From NCBI RefSeq assembly GCF_002104995.1, contig NW_024468278.1, positions 1 to 64,000 of the forward strand: DNA of 64,000 nt, given 5' to 3'. The position numbers were made by a program, and so were the translations under genes. The notes below the pieces were generated by a model. It made no database searches, was not told the DNA's origin, and was given only the letters and a program-made list of their open reading frames with translations. Source of the stretch: Linderina pennispora. Taxonomy: Eukaryota; Kickxellomycota; Kickxellomycetes; Kickxellales; Kickxellaceae. Below, piece after piece: positions 10,581 through 21,839 of this stretch (position 1 is its first letter; each line of letters begins with the position of its first letter).

Positions 10581-13500
10581 CTATTCAAGGTTGAACACTT
10601 CAACACCAATGCCTGCAACAAGCATCTTTGTTCCACCATCATGCTCCAAGACGCTCATACATGAGGGGTCAGCGACCTGCGTGTATGCCATGTTCTCCAT
10701 GGCAATCTCCAGCGAGTACTCGTTATACTTCCATAATGCCAGACGCTGGTCAGTGGAGACCGAGCAGATCCTGCCTGTACCGACAAATTGAACCTGTTGG
10801 ACAGATGATGAATGAGCAGTAGCATAGGCTTCCGACGAGCTCGTTGGCGCTGTCGTTTGTTGTGACGAAAACTCAAGGCGTGTCAGTGCAACGGCATTAT
10901 CATCGCCTCCCGTAGCTACAAACAGCGCACTGCTACTAGCAGAAACCTGCACATCCAGAGTATTGACGCCTGACTGGTGCACACCCTGGCAAACACATAG
11001 TGGGTGCATAACCACCGTGTTGTGTCTGTCTGTGGCGCCTTCAGTGACAAATTCCGTAACATCCCAGACAGTGAGCTGGCCACTCGTTGCGCCTGTAACT
11101 AAAAGTGTCTGGCTGGAGTTCGGTAACTTTGCGTGGCCAGTAGACAAAACACAGTGTGTTCTAGTGTCGGCTGCATTCTCAGCAACACATATGAACTTGT
11201 GCTGGGCAACATCCAGCTGCCACACCTTGACAGCCCCATCCGAATAGACGGCGGCGGTAGTAACATACGATAATGACTGGCTAACGATAGTGATGTCCAT
11301 GATGCGCGGATCGCTATCCATTTCACGCACCGGTGCCAACGCCCATTCGACAGCAGATGCAGTGGCCACACTATCACCGCTGAATGCAAGTTTCCAGCAG
11401 CGCAATTCGGAGCTTGCACCACCAGTAAAAACAAACTGCGAGTCACTCGTGAATGCAACACAGCGGATAGCCGACGAATGACGCTTCATCTCAACAAGGA
11501 TCGCCAGGGAATTTCCAGCAATCGAGCAGACTCGCAAGAGTCCGTCCTCGCCACCGACAGCCGCAAGGACACAGCCTCTGACAACAGAAAGGGAAGCGCT
11601 GCGGATATCGACGGATGACACACCTTGCACAAGTTGGCCGCAGATGCTTTGACAGATCGGTAATACGTAGCTGAGCAACAACCGGCGCTTGACAAAAGCA
11701 ACTGCGATACGCTGAGAATCGATGTGGACCTGCCACAGGTGGCCAGCACCGCCGCATACGACAGAGACAAGGGTGTCGCGGGATTTCAGATCAACCACCA
11801 CTAGGCGCTTGCGGTAAAAAGTCACGCAGACCAATGCACCATCAGTTCTGATGATTTGCTCAATCCAGCCTGGCGTGATCTTCTCAAACGCAATTCGGCT
11901 GGCGACCACAGATGACAGCGAATGGCTCGGGCGGTTCTGAAGCGTCCCCGTGTAGAAATTTTGGTGCGTGGCTGCATCACCGCGGCGCACCTGATCGCTT
12001 GCTAGTGTAAAATGTGGAGTGGTAGCATTACCAGTCACAGCTACGCTGAGTTGCTGGAAAACACCGTCTCGCCCGCCGGTACTAATCGTGCATTTACAGT
12101 TGGTGCCAGTGGGTACAATTTGAATGGTCGAGACAGTGAATTTGCCGTGGGCATGTGGCCAGACAATAGCTGGCTTGAGCATAATTGCAGATAGCAGTTC
12201 GCCATTAGCGCGCCCGGCAACACTGGCATGAATAATGTCCGGTGGGAGGTCGTAAATGAGCAGCATTCCGTTCGTCGTGCCGATAGCAGCCCATCCTGCC
12301 CGCTCGTTGATATCGGCACTAGAGACGTAGACTGAGTCTGGCACATCGAATTGCGCACGCAACGACCATGACTGCTGGATGCTGTCAGTCTGCACGTGAG
12401 TCCAGATCACGGTATTGTCAGCATCCACCGTGACAAGGTTATATGAGCCAGCATCTAGCGAATTGGTGATGAAGAGCATTCGCACGATGCCGCAGTGCAG
12501 TCTTTCCACATGCACCGTGCATTGCGGCCCAAGCAAGGCGACCGAGCCGTCAGACATTCCAATTGCAATCAGATCGCCTTTCTCGGATTTCGTAGTCATC
12601 GAGTACCCAGCTAGACGTGGGTCTACAAACAGCGGCACTGGCAGCCACTGACTATTGCCGCAGTCATATTCAAGAACACGGCCTGAGTGAGTTGTGGCGA
12701 TAACAGAGTTCCTGTCAGTCAGCGCGAATGCACGGATATGCTCGTTCTTCACACATGCCTGGCCCGCCATGTACGCAGTTGCAGGTGGCAAGCTGATGGC
12801 AATAAGCATATCGTCCGACTCGACAAACCGGCCTTCGACGTTATCCAGCGGCCACACCAACAAAGAGCCATCACCGCCGCCGCTGGCCACTAGAGTCTGG
12901 CTCGGATTGGCAGCAAGTGCCCAAACATTCTTTTTGCACTGTCTGCGGCAGCCCACAGGTCTATTGTCTTGCCTGCGGTCCCACACGCGACATGTTCCAT
13001 CCTCGGACGCACTGATTAGGTAGTTTTCAAGTATCAGACACTTCCAGACCCGCGCCTGATGGCCGTATATGACAGTGGCGGTCTGGGATGCCGCATCCCA
13101 GAGGCGCACAGACCGGTCATCTGAGACAGAAGCCACGGTCTGTGCAGCTGCACCGAAGCTGACTGAAAAAACAACGCCCTCGTGGCCTACCAGACGAGTA
13201 GAAACAGGGCAGTCTGCTAGGACCGGGCGCACCGGCGACACCCCATGTGAGAGTGGCTTCCAGAATAAAACCTGGTTGAAGACAGTGCCAGAAGCGACAA
13301 TCAGTGAATCAAGGGTTGTGCCGAAAAAGGCGGCCGCGTAGAGAATGCAGTGTTCGGAGCACTGGGCAAAATGTACTAGCTCACCGGTTCCTGGCTGGTA
13401 GACACCGACCTGGTTGTGCGCAAATGCTAAAGCCACTAATGGCATGCCATTGTTGTCAGTAACCAAGTGGCCGGCCTTGATCCAGTCTTCAGTATCAAAC

Positions 13501-13793
13501 ACACCATCCACCATCAGCTCTGGAGTGCTTGAACAGCCCTGTGCGAAAGCGACATCGACGATAGCCCATGATTTGCCCCCGAACACCAGGATCTGCGAGC
13601 GCTCGCGGTCAGCGATGATTCCATAGATGCGCGCGTAGGGGAAGACTTCGGCAACAGCAAGACAGCGGCTGGATCGGACATCAAATAGAGTAAGACAGCC
13701 GCCGTTGCTCGCCAAAAGCAGGTCATCGGAGAGAAATTCAAGCGCAGTCACTGGCAGGCGGCGCACTACAGACGGTATAGGTTGACGCGACAT
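10581..13793 (-). CDS. RTT10: WDR6/Rtt10-like WD40 protein
   Basis: A 1070-residue protein made of WD40 repeats throughout. The N-terminus (VTALEFLSDDLLLASNGGCLTLFDVRSSRC), followed by VFGGKSW and then GHEGVVFSVSF, VASVSDDRSVRLWD and ISASEDGTCRVWD, matches the order in the WDR6/Rtt10 (Trm734) family. In yeast and human the family partners the Trm7/FTSJ1 methyltransferase for 2'-O-methylation of the tRNA wobble nucleotide, and it also has a recycling role at endosomes. I place the start at the Met at 13793 (MSRQPIPS); an upstream in-frame Met at 13814 would add seven residues. It shares a short upstream region with the Rtp1-like gene on the other strand. The ORF is uninterrupted. Family identity is fairly sure; partner and reaction come from the known family. 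Confidence 0.8.
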   Translation of the reverse strand: MSRQPIPSVVRRLPVTALEFLSDDLLLASNGGCLTLFDVRSSRCLAVAEVFPYARIYGIIADRERSQILVFGGKSWAIVDVAFAQGCSSTPELMVDGVFDTEDWIKAGHLVTDNNGMPLVALAFAHNQVGVYQPGTGELVHFAQCSEHCILYAAAFFGTTLDSLIVASGTVFNQVLFWKPLSHGVSPVRPVLADCPVSTRLVGHEGVVFSVSFGAAAQTVASVSDDRSVRLWDAASQTATVIYGHQARVWKCLILENYLISASEDGTCRVWDRRQDNRPVGCRRQCKKNVWALAANPSQTLVASGGGDGSLLVWPLDNVEGRFVESDDMLIAISLPPATAYMAGQACVKNEHIRAFALTDRNSVIATTHSGRVLEYDCGNSQWLPVPLFVDPRLAGYSMTTKSEKGDLIAIGMSDGSVALLGPQCTVHVERLHCGIVRMLFITNSLDAGSYNLVTVDADNTVIWTHVQTDSIQQSWSLRAQFDVPDSVYVSSADINERAGWAAIGTTNGMLLIYDLPPDIIHASVAGRANGELLSAIMLKPAIVWPHAHGKFTVSTIQIVPTGTNCKCTISTGGRDGVFQQLSVAVTGNATTPHFTLASDQVRRGDAATHQNFYTGTLQNRPSHSLSSVVASRIAFEKITPGWIEQIIRTDGALVCVTFYRKRLVVVDLKSRDTLVSVVCGGAGHLWQVHIDSQRIAVAFVKRRLLLSYVLPICQSICGQLVQGVSSVDIRSASLSVVRGCVLAAVGGEDGLLRVCSIAGNSLAILVEMKRHSSAIRCVAFTSDSQFVFTGGASSELRCWKLAFSGDSVATASAVEWALAPVREMDSDPRIMDITIVSQSLSYVTTAAVYSDGAVKVWQLDVAQHKFICVAENAADTRTHCVLSTGHAKLPNSSQTLLVTGATSGQLTVWDVTEFVTEGATDRHNTVVMHPLCVCQGVHQSGVNTLDVQVSASSSALFVATGGDDNAVALTRLEFSSQQTTAPTSSSEAYATAHSSSVQQVQFVGTGRICSVSTDQRLALWKYNEYSLEIAMENMAYTQVADPSCMSVLEHDGGTKMLVAGIGVEVFNLE

Positions 13794-14041
13794 CTGCTGT
13801 ATCGAAATGAGCAAGTAAAAAGGAATGGAGAAGAAAAGAAAAAGACAGTATCTGCGATCGAGAAGGCAAGGACGAGTGCTTTTACAGCCAGATCAGGAAT
13901 CATCAGATCACCTCGAGGTTTTGGCAGCTGGAGCTGCGTATTTGTCAGGTTGATAGGGGGGTTTTTTTTTTCACGAAGACAGTGCTCAGTGTTTTAGTTT
14001 GCTTTTCACAAGACTACGATAGGAAAATTGCTGCAACAAAA
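13794..14041. promoter_or_regulatory. Short bidirectional promoter region
   Basis: About 250 bp separate the divergent starts of the WDR6-like and Rtp1-like genes. It carries a T-run near 13960 on the plus strand. No TATA box stands out, as expected for housekeeping genes. Confidence 0.4.
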
Positions 14042-17011
14042 ATGTCGACTGGTCCTGTTTCCAGCGAATTCCCAGCGCTGCAACAGCTAGCAAAGGAGGT
14101 TTCCGAAGCCATGAGCACGATCAAGGCGGCGATGCAGAAGCTGAGCAAAAGCGGGGTGACATCCGACGCGCTAATAGAAATAAAGCCGCTCCCGACACAC
14201 CAGATCCTGCGTAGCCTGGAGACACTGCAGACGCAGATAGCAGGCAATAATGTGCCGGGCGAGGTAGACCCGCTTGGTCTGCGTGACCGCAAGGTGGTGG
14301 CACAGGCGATAGATTTATTGATGTACTTTGAGATAGCGCCGCGGTTTGATCCAGGGATAGGTGTGGCGGTGAGCCAGCGCATTAGCAATGGGACAGCTGG
14401 CGTGCTGAAGGAGATGCAGCAGGCAGGTACTGTCTGGCCGCCAACAGAGAGCATGGGGTTGGAGGAGTGGCTGGAGCGGCTGGTCAGGATCATCGACCAG
14501 TGCATGGGCCTGACCGACGTGGGTGCGATTCTGGCAAACCGGTACTTGGCGGATCTGCTGGCGGGACTGATGCAATGCGCGTACAAGCCAGTACGCCCCG
14601 GGACAATGGTGGACGGAGAGCGACGGGTGGAACTGAAGAAGATGTTTTCGCGGCTCTTTGACAAATCCGAGCCGTACCTGCTGATTGAGTCGCTGACGGT
14701 TCTACTCAATGCAGCAGTGCAAAGCAAGCAGGGGCAGATCAAATGGTTCTGCATTATGTGCGGACGGTTCCTGAGCCGCGTGCTGCTGCGCACAGGCGGC
14801 GTTCAGGTTACTCTGGATTACATGGTCAGCGACGGCGAACTGACGACAGAGAAAATGCACAAAATCTCCAATCTACTTTTGACGCCGCCAAAGGGAATGG
14901 ACGCCAAGGTGTATTTGGAGAAAGTTGTGCCCCAGGTTATGCAGTTGGCCGACCCTCAGACTGCGGACATGAGCGAGGTAGAGAACGACGCGCAGGAGGC
15001 GATCAGAATGGCTCTGGATGCGAAAGCAAGGCAGAGTCGAGTATCTTCTACCGCTGCCTATGCGCTTAGTCAATGTGCTGAGAAACACCCCGATGCGTTC
15101 CGCACGCTGGTTGTCCCCCATGTGTGCCTACCGCTGCAGCAATGGTTTGAGCCTACGTCGGACTTGCCAGCTAACAGTGAGACGCAGCCAGAACATGCAA
15201 ATGACGATCTGGTGCAGCGTGCGCTTGGCCAAGGTATCAGCAAGAAGCCGCTGATACAGGAGATCAGTAATGATCAGGGCGACCAGATCGTTAGCTCTCC
15301 ATTAGAGCTGGAAACTAGCCTAGCGTGGTTGCATCTATTTACGCAGAAAATGCCGTCAGAAAGGCTACTGGCCGAGCTCGTTTGCCCGGTGTTCCTGCCT
15401 CTCTTTTACATGTTTGCGCAGGACACGCAAAATACGCGCGCCAAAACCACATTGGTCAGTACGCTCACACAGCTGCCACAGCCAGCTGCCACAGCATTGA
15501 TTCTGCGTCTGATCCAGAATGTGCGCAGCCACGATTGCTGTTGGCCTGTTTTCGCAAAAGCCTCCACTACTGGCAAGGTGCTTCTGGTTCGCAATGGCAG
15601 CCGGCAGGACCACTTGCCAATTGAGGCCCTCATTGATGTGCTCATGGCATCTGATCTGAAGCAGTTTCTCGGCGACCTCTTCATCACGCTGCTGCGCGAG
15701 CAGGAGGCGATGCTGGAGATACTGCGCAGTGGCATGCCCACTGAAGACCTAACTGTCAAGTGGTGGCTCCTCTCGCAAACCACCTTGGAGATGGTCGAAA
15801 AATTCGGCCCTGCTGTCCTGACCCAGCGCGCGCAGGTACTGGCTTTTGTCCACAGCACACTGGCCAGGGCCTGCGACAGCATAAGAGAGAATCAGCAGCA
15901 GCCGTCGACGGCTGGAGAACAGCGGCAAGTATCGATTGAGGAGCTTGTCAAGTCGCTGAGTGTAGGCGGCAAGTCGCCTGAGCAATCTCTCGACGATGTC
16001 AGCGAAGAAGTTGAGGGTCGCGTGGGCGAAACCGAAACGGCCATTCTCGCGTTAATGCTACTAGGTCAGATTTTGCTTGGTGAAGAGCCGCAATGGGACA
16101 ACCCGTCGCTGAAGTTGTTGCGCAGAATCCAGTCCCAGCTCACACTCCTGAGCTCCTCACAGTCCCTTCCTGTGGTAGCTCGACTGGCTGGCGAAGTCAA
16201 GCTGCAGGTTGCCATGGTCATGGCAATCAGTGGCCACTCAACGACTGAGCCGCATCATGACTCGGAGACTGGCTCGGAGATTTTGCGGTTCAACAGTGCA
16301 CTGCGCGATATCAACGACGCTATGATCCCCATCCAAGCACACGGCGTTGTTGAGCTGCGTAATATGGTGCTAGCAAAATCACCTGCTCTGGCCGATGCCA
16401 CCAGGCTCAGTACGGCTGTGGATATCTTTGTCGAGATGCTGCGCAATGACGATAGCTTCATTTACTTCAATGCCATCAAGGGTCTAGCCGCTCTGGCCGA
16501 CGTCCACGCCGAGCGCTTTATTCCGCGCCTCGCTGAAATGTACCGCCGGGGAACTGTCGACGAGCGCCTGCGCGTTGGTGAGGCTCTCCTGCAGACTGTA
16601 CTGCGGGCAGGTGAGATGCTGGCCGAGTACTCCAAGATCCTCCTACCACCATTACTAGAATCGGTGCGTGAAGACGGTGTGATCGCACAGTCTGCCATCT
16701 CCATCCTTGCGGCAATCGCACAAACTTACCCACTGGCACTGCTGAGCTCGCTGCATGAAATCATCCACTGCCTTGGTGATATCCTGGCATTGGGGTCTGT
16801 CGAGGTCCGCCGTGCTGCTGTTGTGTTTTTGGTGGAGCTTGTTCGCGGCCAAAGCGTCGATGCAGATACACTGCGCACTGCATATCGCTTGCTGAGGCGC
16901 ATCGAGCAAGGAGATGAGGACGACATCGTCAGGCATAATGCCAGTGTTGCAGTTGAGGATGTCGCCGAAGGAATGCGTGAGCGTATGCTATCTATTCCGC
17001 AGCTCCTGTAG
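14042..17011 (+). CDS. RTP1: Rtp1/TANGO6-like protein, RNA polymerase II assembly and import
   Basis: A helical-repeat protein of 989 residues from the Met at 14042; the in-frame Met at 13982 would add 20 residues unlike the rest. The C-terminal third carries the conserved Rtp1/TANGO6 region: INDAMIPIQAHGVVELRNM, then DSFIYFNAIKGLAALAD, then VDERLRVGEALLQTVLRAGE, and a final DDIVRHNASVAVEDV. Yeast Rtp1 helps assemble and import RNA polymerase II and binds nucleoporins; animal TANGO6 is its counterpart. The N-terminal half is alpha-helical with few motifs I can name. It is divergent from the WDR6-like gene. No introns or breaks. Confidence 0.75.
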   Translation: MSTGPVSSEFPALQQLAKEVSEAMSTIKAAMQKLSKSGVTSDALIEIKPLPTHQILRSLETLQTQIAGNNVPGEVDPLGLRDRKVVAQAIDLLMYFEIAPRFDPGIGVAVSQRISNGTAGVLKEMQQAGTVWPPTESMGLEEWLERLVRIIDQCMGLTDVGAILANRYLADLLAGLMQCAYKPVRPGTMVDGERRVELKKMFSRLFDKSEPYLLIESLTVLLNAAVQSKQGQIKWFCIMCGRFLSRVLLRTGGVQVTLDYMVSDGELTTEKMHKISNLLLTPPKGMDAKVYLEKVVPQVMQLADPQTADMSEVENDAQEAIRMALDAKARQSRVSSTAAYALSQCAEKHPDAFRTLVVPHVCLPLQQWFEPTSDLPANSETQPEHANDDLVQRALGQGISKKPLIQEISNDQGDQIVSSPLELETSLAWLHLFTQKMPSERLLAELVCPVFLPLFYMFAQDTQNTRAKTTLVSTLTQLPQPAATALILRLIQNVRSHDCCWPVFAKASTTGKVLLVRNGSRQDHLPIEALIDVLMASDLKQFLGDLFITLLREQEAMLEILRSGMPTEDLTVKWWLLSQTTLEMVEKFGPAVLTQRAQVLAFVHSTLARACDSIRENQQQPSTAGEQRQVSIEELVKSLSVGGKSPEQSLDDVSEEVEGRVGETETAILALMLLGQILLGEEPQWDNPSLKLLRRIQSQLTLLSSSQSLPVVARLAGEVKLQVAMVMAISGHSTTEPHHDSETGSEILRFNSALRDINDAMIPIQAHGVVELRNMVLAKSPALADATRLSTAVDIFVEMLRNDDSFIYFNAIKGLAALADVHAERFIPRLAEMYRRGTVDERLRVGEALLQTVLRAGEMLAEYSKILLPPLLESVREDGVIAQSAISILAAIAQTYPLALLSSLHEIIHCLGDILALGSVEVRRAAVVFLVELVRGQSVDADTLRTAYRLLRRIEQGDEDDIVRHNASVAVEDVAEGMRERMLSIPQLL

Positions 17012-18554
17012 TGCCAGTTATTGCTGTTTTTGCTCCATTACAAAACAAAAACAAGACTGCACAATACATAGCCCTCAACTATAGCACTTAGTCAACATGC
17101 CAAACTGGCACTTGATATTCAGACCAAGTTGTCAGAAATGGAAGCAGGGCAACGCTATACCTATACTGCACCCCCTGTTGACATTGGAGTGCTGATCCAC
17201 TCCAACGTCACCATGCCAACAACCAAACCACATAAAATCAGACCTCAGGTCGACCGGATCCTCCCCTTTTCCTTCAGTCAATCTTGTTTCACCTTTTATT
17301 TTGCTCACATACACGCTCGTAAACACTCGTCCCATTCCCAAGGTTAACACCCCCAACCATTATAATCCCTATTTGCTTTTCCAACCTGCCTCTTTCATTC
17401 TCTGCTTCCTATTTATTGCCTCAACTCCCCTTTCCAGCTCTTCTTTATTTGGTGGTCTGGCCACATAGCTATGTTTAGTCCACCATCCACCCTATCTACT
17501 ACTCTGCCGGACAACACACGACATCCCCATATGTTACATTTTATGTAGCCACCGAAGCCTTTGCTGTTGCTTCATACATCCAGAGGGGTCTGATGAGCAC
17601 AGATGCAATACCAGCTAGCTTGTACTGCGACCACGCTATTGACCGCTCACCTACTAACTTTAACCATGTTGTGCTAGCCCCTGGTCTCCTGCCACGGCTT
17701 CTTCCAGATTACCATCTGCAATGACGCTTGGCTGTGGACTATGCCTGATGGCAGCCCAAGGTATATGCGCGGTATTCCGCATCACCAGCCACCAGATATA
17801 CATAGTAGGGGTCTTATGCCAGACCACGCCTGTCCAATGGCTGCCAGTATGTGTGGACTGAAATATAAATCCTTCTTCTAAGCAATGTAACCAAACTGTC
17901 CACAGCCACCCATTTAAGCGCTGCTGCTAGGGGATAGATATTAGTAGACCATGTGCCGAATAAAAGTGCTTGCATTGAGTCAAATGGCAAGCGTATTTTC
18001 GAATCCCTGCTCATGGCTAAGCTCTAGAGAGATTTGTGACTCTATGACGCGTTTCTGCCTCTTTTTCTAGGACTACAATGTACTCAGCATGAGCATGCAA
18101 TTTCCTGCAAGTGGATAGGAAAAGGTGCAAACTGAGCCACCCAATATTCTGGCATTGCTTGTTTACTGCGGCGATCCTCACGCTAGCCTGGATGACCAGG
18201 TATCCATATAGCCGAATACAGTGCAACGGGCTATGGTTCCTTGTGAGTTAGAATTCTCAGCACACCTCAGCTGCACCTCACAACTACTTGTTTGACTTGC
18301 AGTCATGTGTTCGGATCCATCCAATTGTCTGCTTCAGATCAGCAACCATAGCTGAGTAGTACACTGCCTGGAATTGAGTTCTAAGCCATCTGCCAGTAGA
18401 AATCAGTGGCAATGGCCATAACCGTGTGGCCTGCCATATCAGCGACATGTTGCGGAAAAAACAAATCACATACATGCCAACCAAAAAGCCCACTAAAGCC
18501 TCCGTGTAACACTAGATTTTCCGCTTTTCTGTACCTCTTATACATAGCATAGCA
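17012..18554. other. Intergenic, no gene seen
   Basis: The 3' region of the Rtp1-like gene and about 1.4 kb of unremarkable sequence. None of the short ORFs shows coding character. Confidence 0.45.
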
Positions 18555-18905
18555 ATGAAGATAAATCTTTCTATCCACAACTACACTTTTCTAAGGGCTT
18601 ATTACTTTGTACTTGGTCACGGTCAAGGTCTGAAATGGAAATATCTCGACGAGCAGACTATCACTGACCTCGAATTCACAATTGCCGACGAGAATACCCC
18701 TTGGTACCTTGTTCTTGTTGCCCAGAAGCACCGCTACTGCATGAAGCCAGAGAGCGGCAGCACAATCATGATTGGCGATGGTGTTGTCGAAAGGCTGTGG
18801 GGAAAGACCTGGTGCAACAGCTATGATAGCTTGGAAAAAGAGTCGCTTGACAAGTTTGTAAACAAATTTATCCGCAAGTATAAAGTCAGAACAGAACCCG
18901 AGTAG
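18555..18905 (+). CDS. Unrecognised small protein
   Basis: A 116-residue ORF whose codon use from about 18620 on looks like that of the surrounding real genes, so the plus strand is the coding one. Visible features are [14 protein letters not shown], then [22 protein letters not shown], a Trp/Cys pair (GKTWCNSY), and a lysine-rich end. I recognise no family. The first 20 residues fit less well, so the real start may be an upstream exon or the gene may be N-terminally truncated. A related reading (LTLEEDGNDGPLYLAFRRNR) appears near 20350 in a decayed state. The 202-residue ORF on the opposite strand (18591-19199) is judged a shadow. Confidence 0.5.
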
Positions 18906-20279
18906 CTTTTCTTGTGGTTTCATTATATAGAATACACCGTGCAATTTCATATTAAAGTCACCTGTCCATTCTGAGCGACATTCTAAACCAAACTCCATGG
19001 AAATGTGTGCAAACCCATTGAGATTTCTACCTTGAGCAAGAGAGAATGTGGTGATTAGACCCTTGGTGAATGGCAATTCTTTATTGTAAATGGAACATTC
19101 CTTGACAGTGCTGTCCATCCAACATTCGGGAGCACTAATTTTGGTTTCCAAGCCTATGGTATTGGCTGGAATAATAAAAGCATAAGCCCCCATGTGCATA
19201 TAATTAAACGGTGCACATGCCTGTACTGTTTCTTATAAGTATTATGTCATTCATCCAGAAAGTTTACAATTTAATTTATATTTATCACATTTGCACTCGT
19301 TCCTACTAGCAAGCCTTTACATAGAATTCAAGGGTCACATCCAAAATGGTCATATTTACACTTGAAAATGCAACAGCATAAAGCAGCCTATTCTATATTG
19401 AAGAGTGGGATCGAGTTCGAAGTCCATAGTGCTGGCCAGTGGGCAATAGTCGGGCATGAGTTCCTTGTGGCCTGTTGTGAGTCACTATGGTACCTGTTTG
19501 TATGAGCAAATAGAGTATGCTACCTTGCAGTCAGGCCACAATGCTACTCTACTCGCTACAGATACCTGCACTGAGCACCATTATAGCAAGGATATTGTGC
19601 AGTTTGCTTATCATGTCACTGACGGGTGTTTAATAAATATATTAGCAATGTTTGGCTCAATATAGGAAGAGTTTTGCAAGACACTTATGTTGTCATGAGC
19701 GGTTTGTTTCGAATATTATTATTAAATTACGCCTTTGCTGGACAGCCGTGGTCCAATGTAGAATCAAATTTCTGCCACCTGAACATGTACTGCTTGCAAA
19801 AGTGAGCAATAAATCTTGATGTAAATGGTACTATGAAGAGGAATAAGTTGGCAAGTATTATTAATGGCCAATGGTGTTCTTGCAGTCATACTTTCCAACT
19901 GTGTTGTCAAAAGAAATAAAATATTGGACACACAAACGACAAAGTCTCGAGAGCCTTTTGCATTGTCAACTAATGCATATGTTATCTATCTCGCTTAGGT
20001 GGATCGTCTGATATAAAAGCACAGTTGCCAATACCAAAATGGATCTTTCTACAAGCAGATTTGGTATTGAAGGAAACCAGCAAATCAGAACACAGGGTGA
20101 CTACAGCATGGGGTTCTCGCTACATATCCTGTCTACACTATCCCGAATTCCCTTATATAGACACTGAGTGTTCTTCATCACTCGTGTTCTGGCTAAATAA
20201 TATCCCGGAATAGGTGTACTAGCTGTGGTAAGAATTGCTGTTCTACCGAAGATCAAGTTCACTATGCGCAACTACACCC
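18906..20279. other. Intergenic with possible gene remnants
   Basis: Short stretches on the plus strand read like decayed coding sequence, for example about 19086-19195 (FLDSAVHPTFGSTNFGFQAY). No continuous ORF remains. Otherwise nothing recognisable. Confidence 0.35.
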
Positions 20280-20480
20280 TTGAAGATGTTGAGTTCTGCC
20301 TACTTTAGGAAAGGGAGCTTTAAGTTTGGAGCTGGATTGGAACCCAGTCTAATCTCACACTTGAAGAAGATGGCAACGATGGCCCTTTGTATCTTGCTTT
20401 CCGCAGGAATAGAATACTCTATAGCATGGGCTCTAGAATGGAAGCATATCGGTCGTCTTGGATGATCGGGTGGAATGCCA
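20280..20480 (+). pseudogene. Possible remnant related to the gene at 18555
   Basis: One plus-strand frame around 20345-20475 reads NLTLEEDGNDGPLYLAFRRN and continues to a Trp-rich end. It resembles [20 protein letters not shown] of the protein at 18555 in order and spacing. Stops and frame changes on both sides show it is not intact. Weak but position-consistent evidence for a local gene duplication that decayed. Confidence 0.3.
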
Positions 20481-20804
20481 CATACTAGGGAGATATAAAG
20501 CTAGCATGCTAGTGATATCGAAGAAAGCGCTAGATGTGCTTGTAAAAGAGTGTGACCAACAGACGGTGGCACCAACAGCTGCTCTCGTTAAAGGGCTGAA
20601 CCAGTTCACCGCGTCATAGATAAAGCGGTTTACTATAGTGATTTGTGGTAGTCCAATGAATGCTTCCTGCCTCAAAGCCCGATCAAAAGCACATAGCTGA
20701 GACAACTAAACACAGCACATACACACACAGCACAGAGGGAACTCCATGCCAGTGCACATTCCTTTCCACTAAAGTAGCGAGATGAGGAGGGGTGATGTAT
20801 TATT
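20481..20804. other. Intergenic, no gene seen
   Basis: The 3' side of the disordered-protein gene. Nothing recognisable. Confidence 0.4.
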
Positions 20805-21839
20805 TCACTTGAACCGCCGTGTAGGACGGTGCATGCTGGTGGTAGTGGTGCTTAGCTCGGTGGTGCTGTAAAATTGAGAGCGCTTAACAAAGCGCGGCGA
20901 CGAGCGGTTACTGACAAGGTCGGTTTTTGTTGGCCGCTGGGCACTGATCTCGTTGAGACGCAGCAAAAGCGATGGCCGCTCGTGCTCATGATAGTCGCCA
21001 ATGGGCTCGGACTGGTGATGCAGGCTAGACATGCTTTTTGACGACGACAATGGGCGAGCCTCGTCCTGCGAGGCAGCGATTGGCGCCTTATGGTACCGCC
21101 TGCTAGTGTTGATTGCTCTGCCACGCACTCCCCCAAGGCTTGGCCGTCCTGCCGATGACGACGACCCTGTGAAGGACCGCGGCAGAGTCGCTGCACGCTG
21201 CGGGTGCTTATCGTCAGCACCACCACGTGCCATGACCTGCGTTGGCTGCAGGCGGCTAAGTTCATTGTCATCCTCGCTATCGTCGACAATCGTCATGCGC
21301 TGGAGGCTCACCGGCGGCCCACATGCTGGCAGCTGCTGATTTTCGTCAGCAGATTCAACCCCTGGGCTAGCATTGCTCTCTATGGGCATCACCGGTGTTG
21401 TCGACGATGCATTGCTCTGGCTACGCGAATGCACAAGGCTACTGTTCATGACTGGCGCTGAGAATGCCCCTTGCTCCAGAACTGCTCCTGATATGACCGC
21501 TGAGGTATCCACTGCTGGAGGAACCTCAATGGTGCTGGCCTCACTAATTACTGGCGATGGCTGCACCGCCAGCTTGGCAGCCGGCTTCCCTGCCAGCACG
21601 CTGATTTCTGACAGCTTTGGGATGCGCGATTCTTGCTCCTTAATACGCTCGTTTGTTTCGTTAATCTGCACAGCCCGCTCCGACACACGCGAAGCCCGTG
21701 GCAGCTTTACCTTGCCTCTGCTGCCGCCATTGATCTGGTCCGCCAGCGGATTACTCGCCCCGTGTGTTTTCTCAATCCATTTGACTCGATCAAACACCGA
21801 GCCGCGTGGCAGTGGGATCTTTGACGCCGGGTCTTGCAT
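20805..21839 (-). CDS. Uncharacterised, mostly disordered protein
   Basis: A 344-residue ORF, rich in Ser, Pro and charged residues and mostly predicted disordered. The N-terminus (SKIPLPRGSVFDRVKWIEK) is the only part that looks folded or motif-like. A short helical stretch follows (ERAVQINETNERIKEQESRI), then Ser-rich sequence with several RS/RP sites (RAATLPRSFTGS) and a basic tail (HRPTRRFK). I recognise no family. The basic Ser/Pro-rich composition would fit a cytoskeletal or cell-cycle adaptor, but that is a guess. Codon use looks genuine and the frame is uninterrupted. Confidence 0.6.
   Translation of the reverse strand: MQDPASKIPLPRGSVFDRVKWIEKTHGASNPLADQINGGSRGKVKLPRASRVSERAVQINETNERIKEQESRIPKLSEISVLAGKPAAKLAVQPSPVISEASTIEVPPAVDTSAVISGAVLEQGAFSAPVMNSSLVHSRSQSNASSTTPVMPIESNASPGVESADENQQLPACGPPVSLQRMTIVDDSEDDNELSRLQPTQVMARGGADDKHPQRAATLPRSFTGSSSSAGRPSLGGVRGRAINTSRRYHKAPIAASQDEARPLSSSKSMSSLHHQSEPIGDYHEHERPSLLLRLNEISAQRPTKTDLVSNRSSPRFVKRSQFYSTTELSTTTTSMHRPTRRFK

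Noticed and set aside
18591-19199. 202-codon minus-strand ORF
   Set aside because: Third-position bias on the plus strand supports the 116-residue ORF instead. The minus-strand translation has no recognisable feature.
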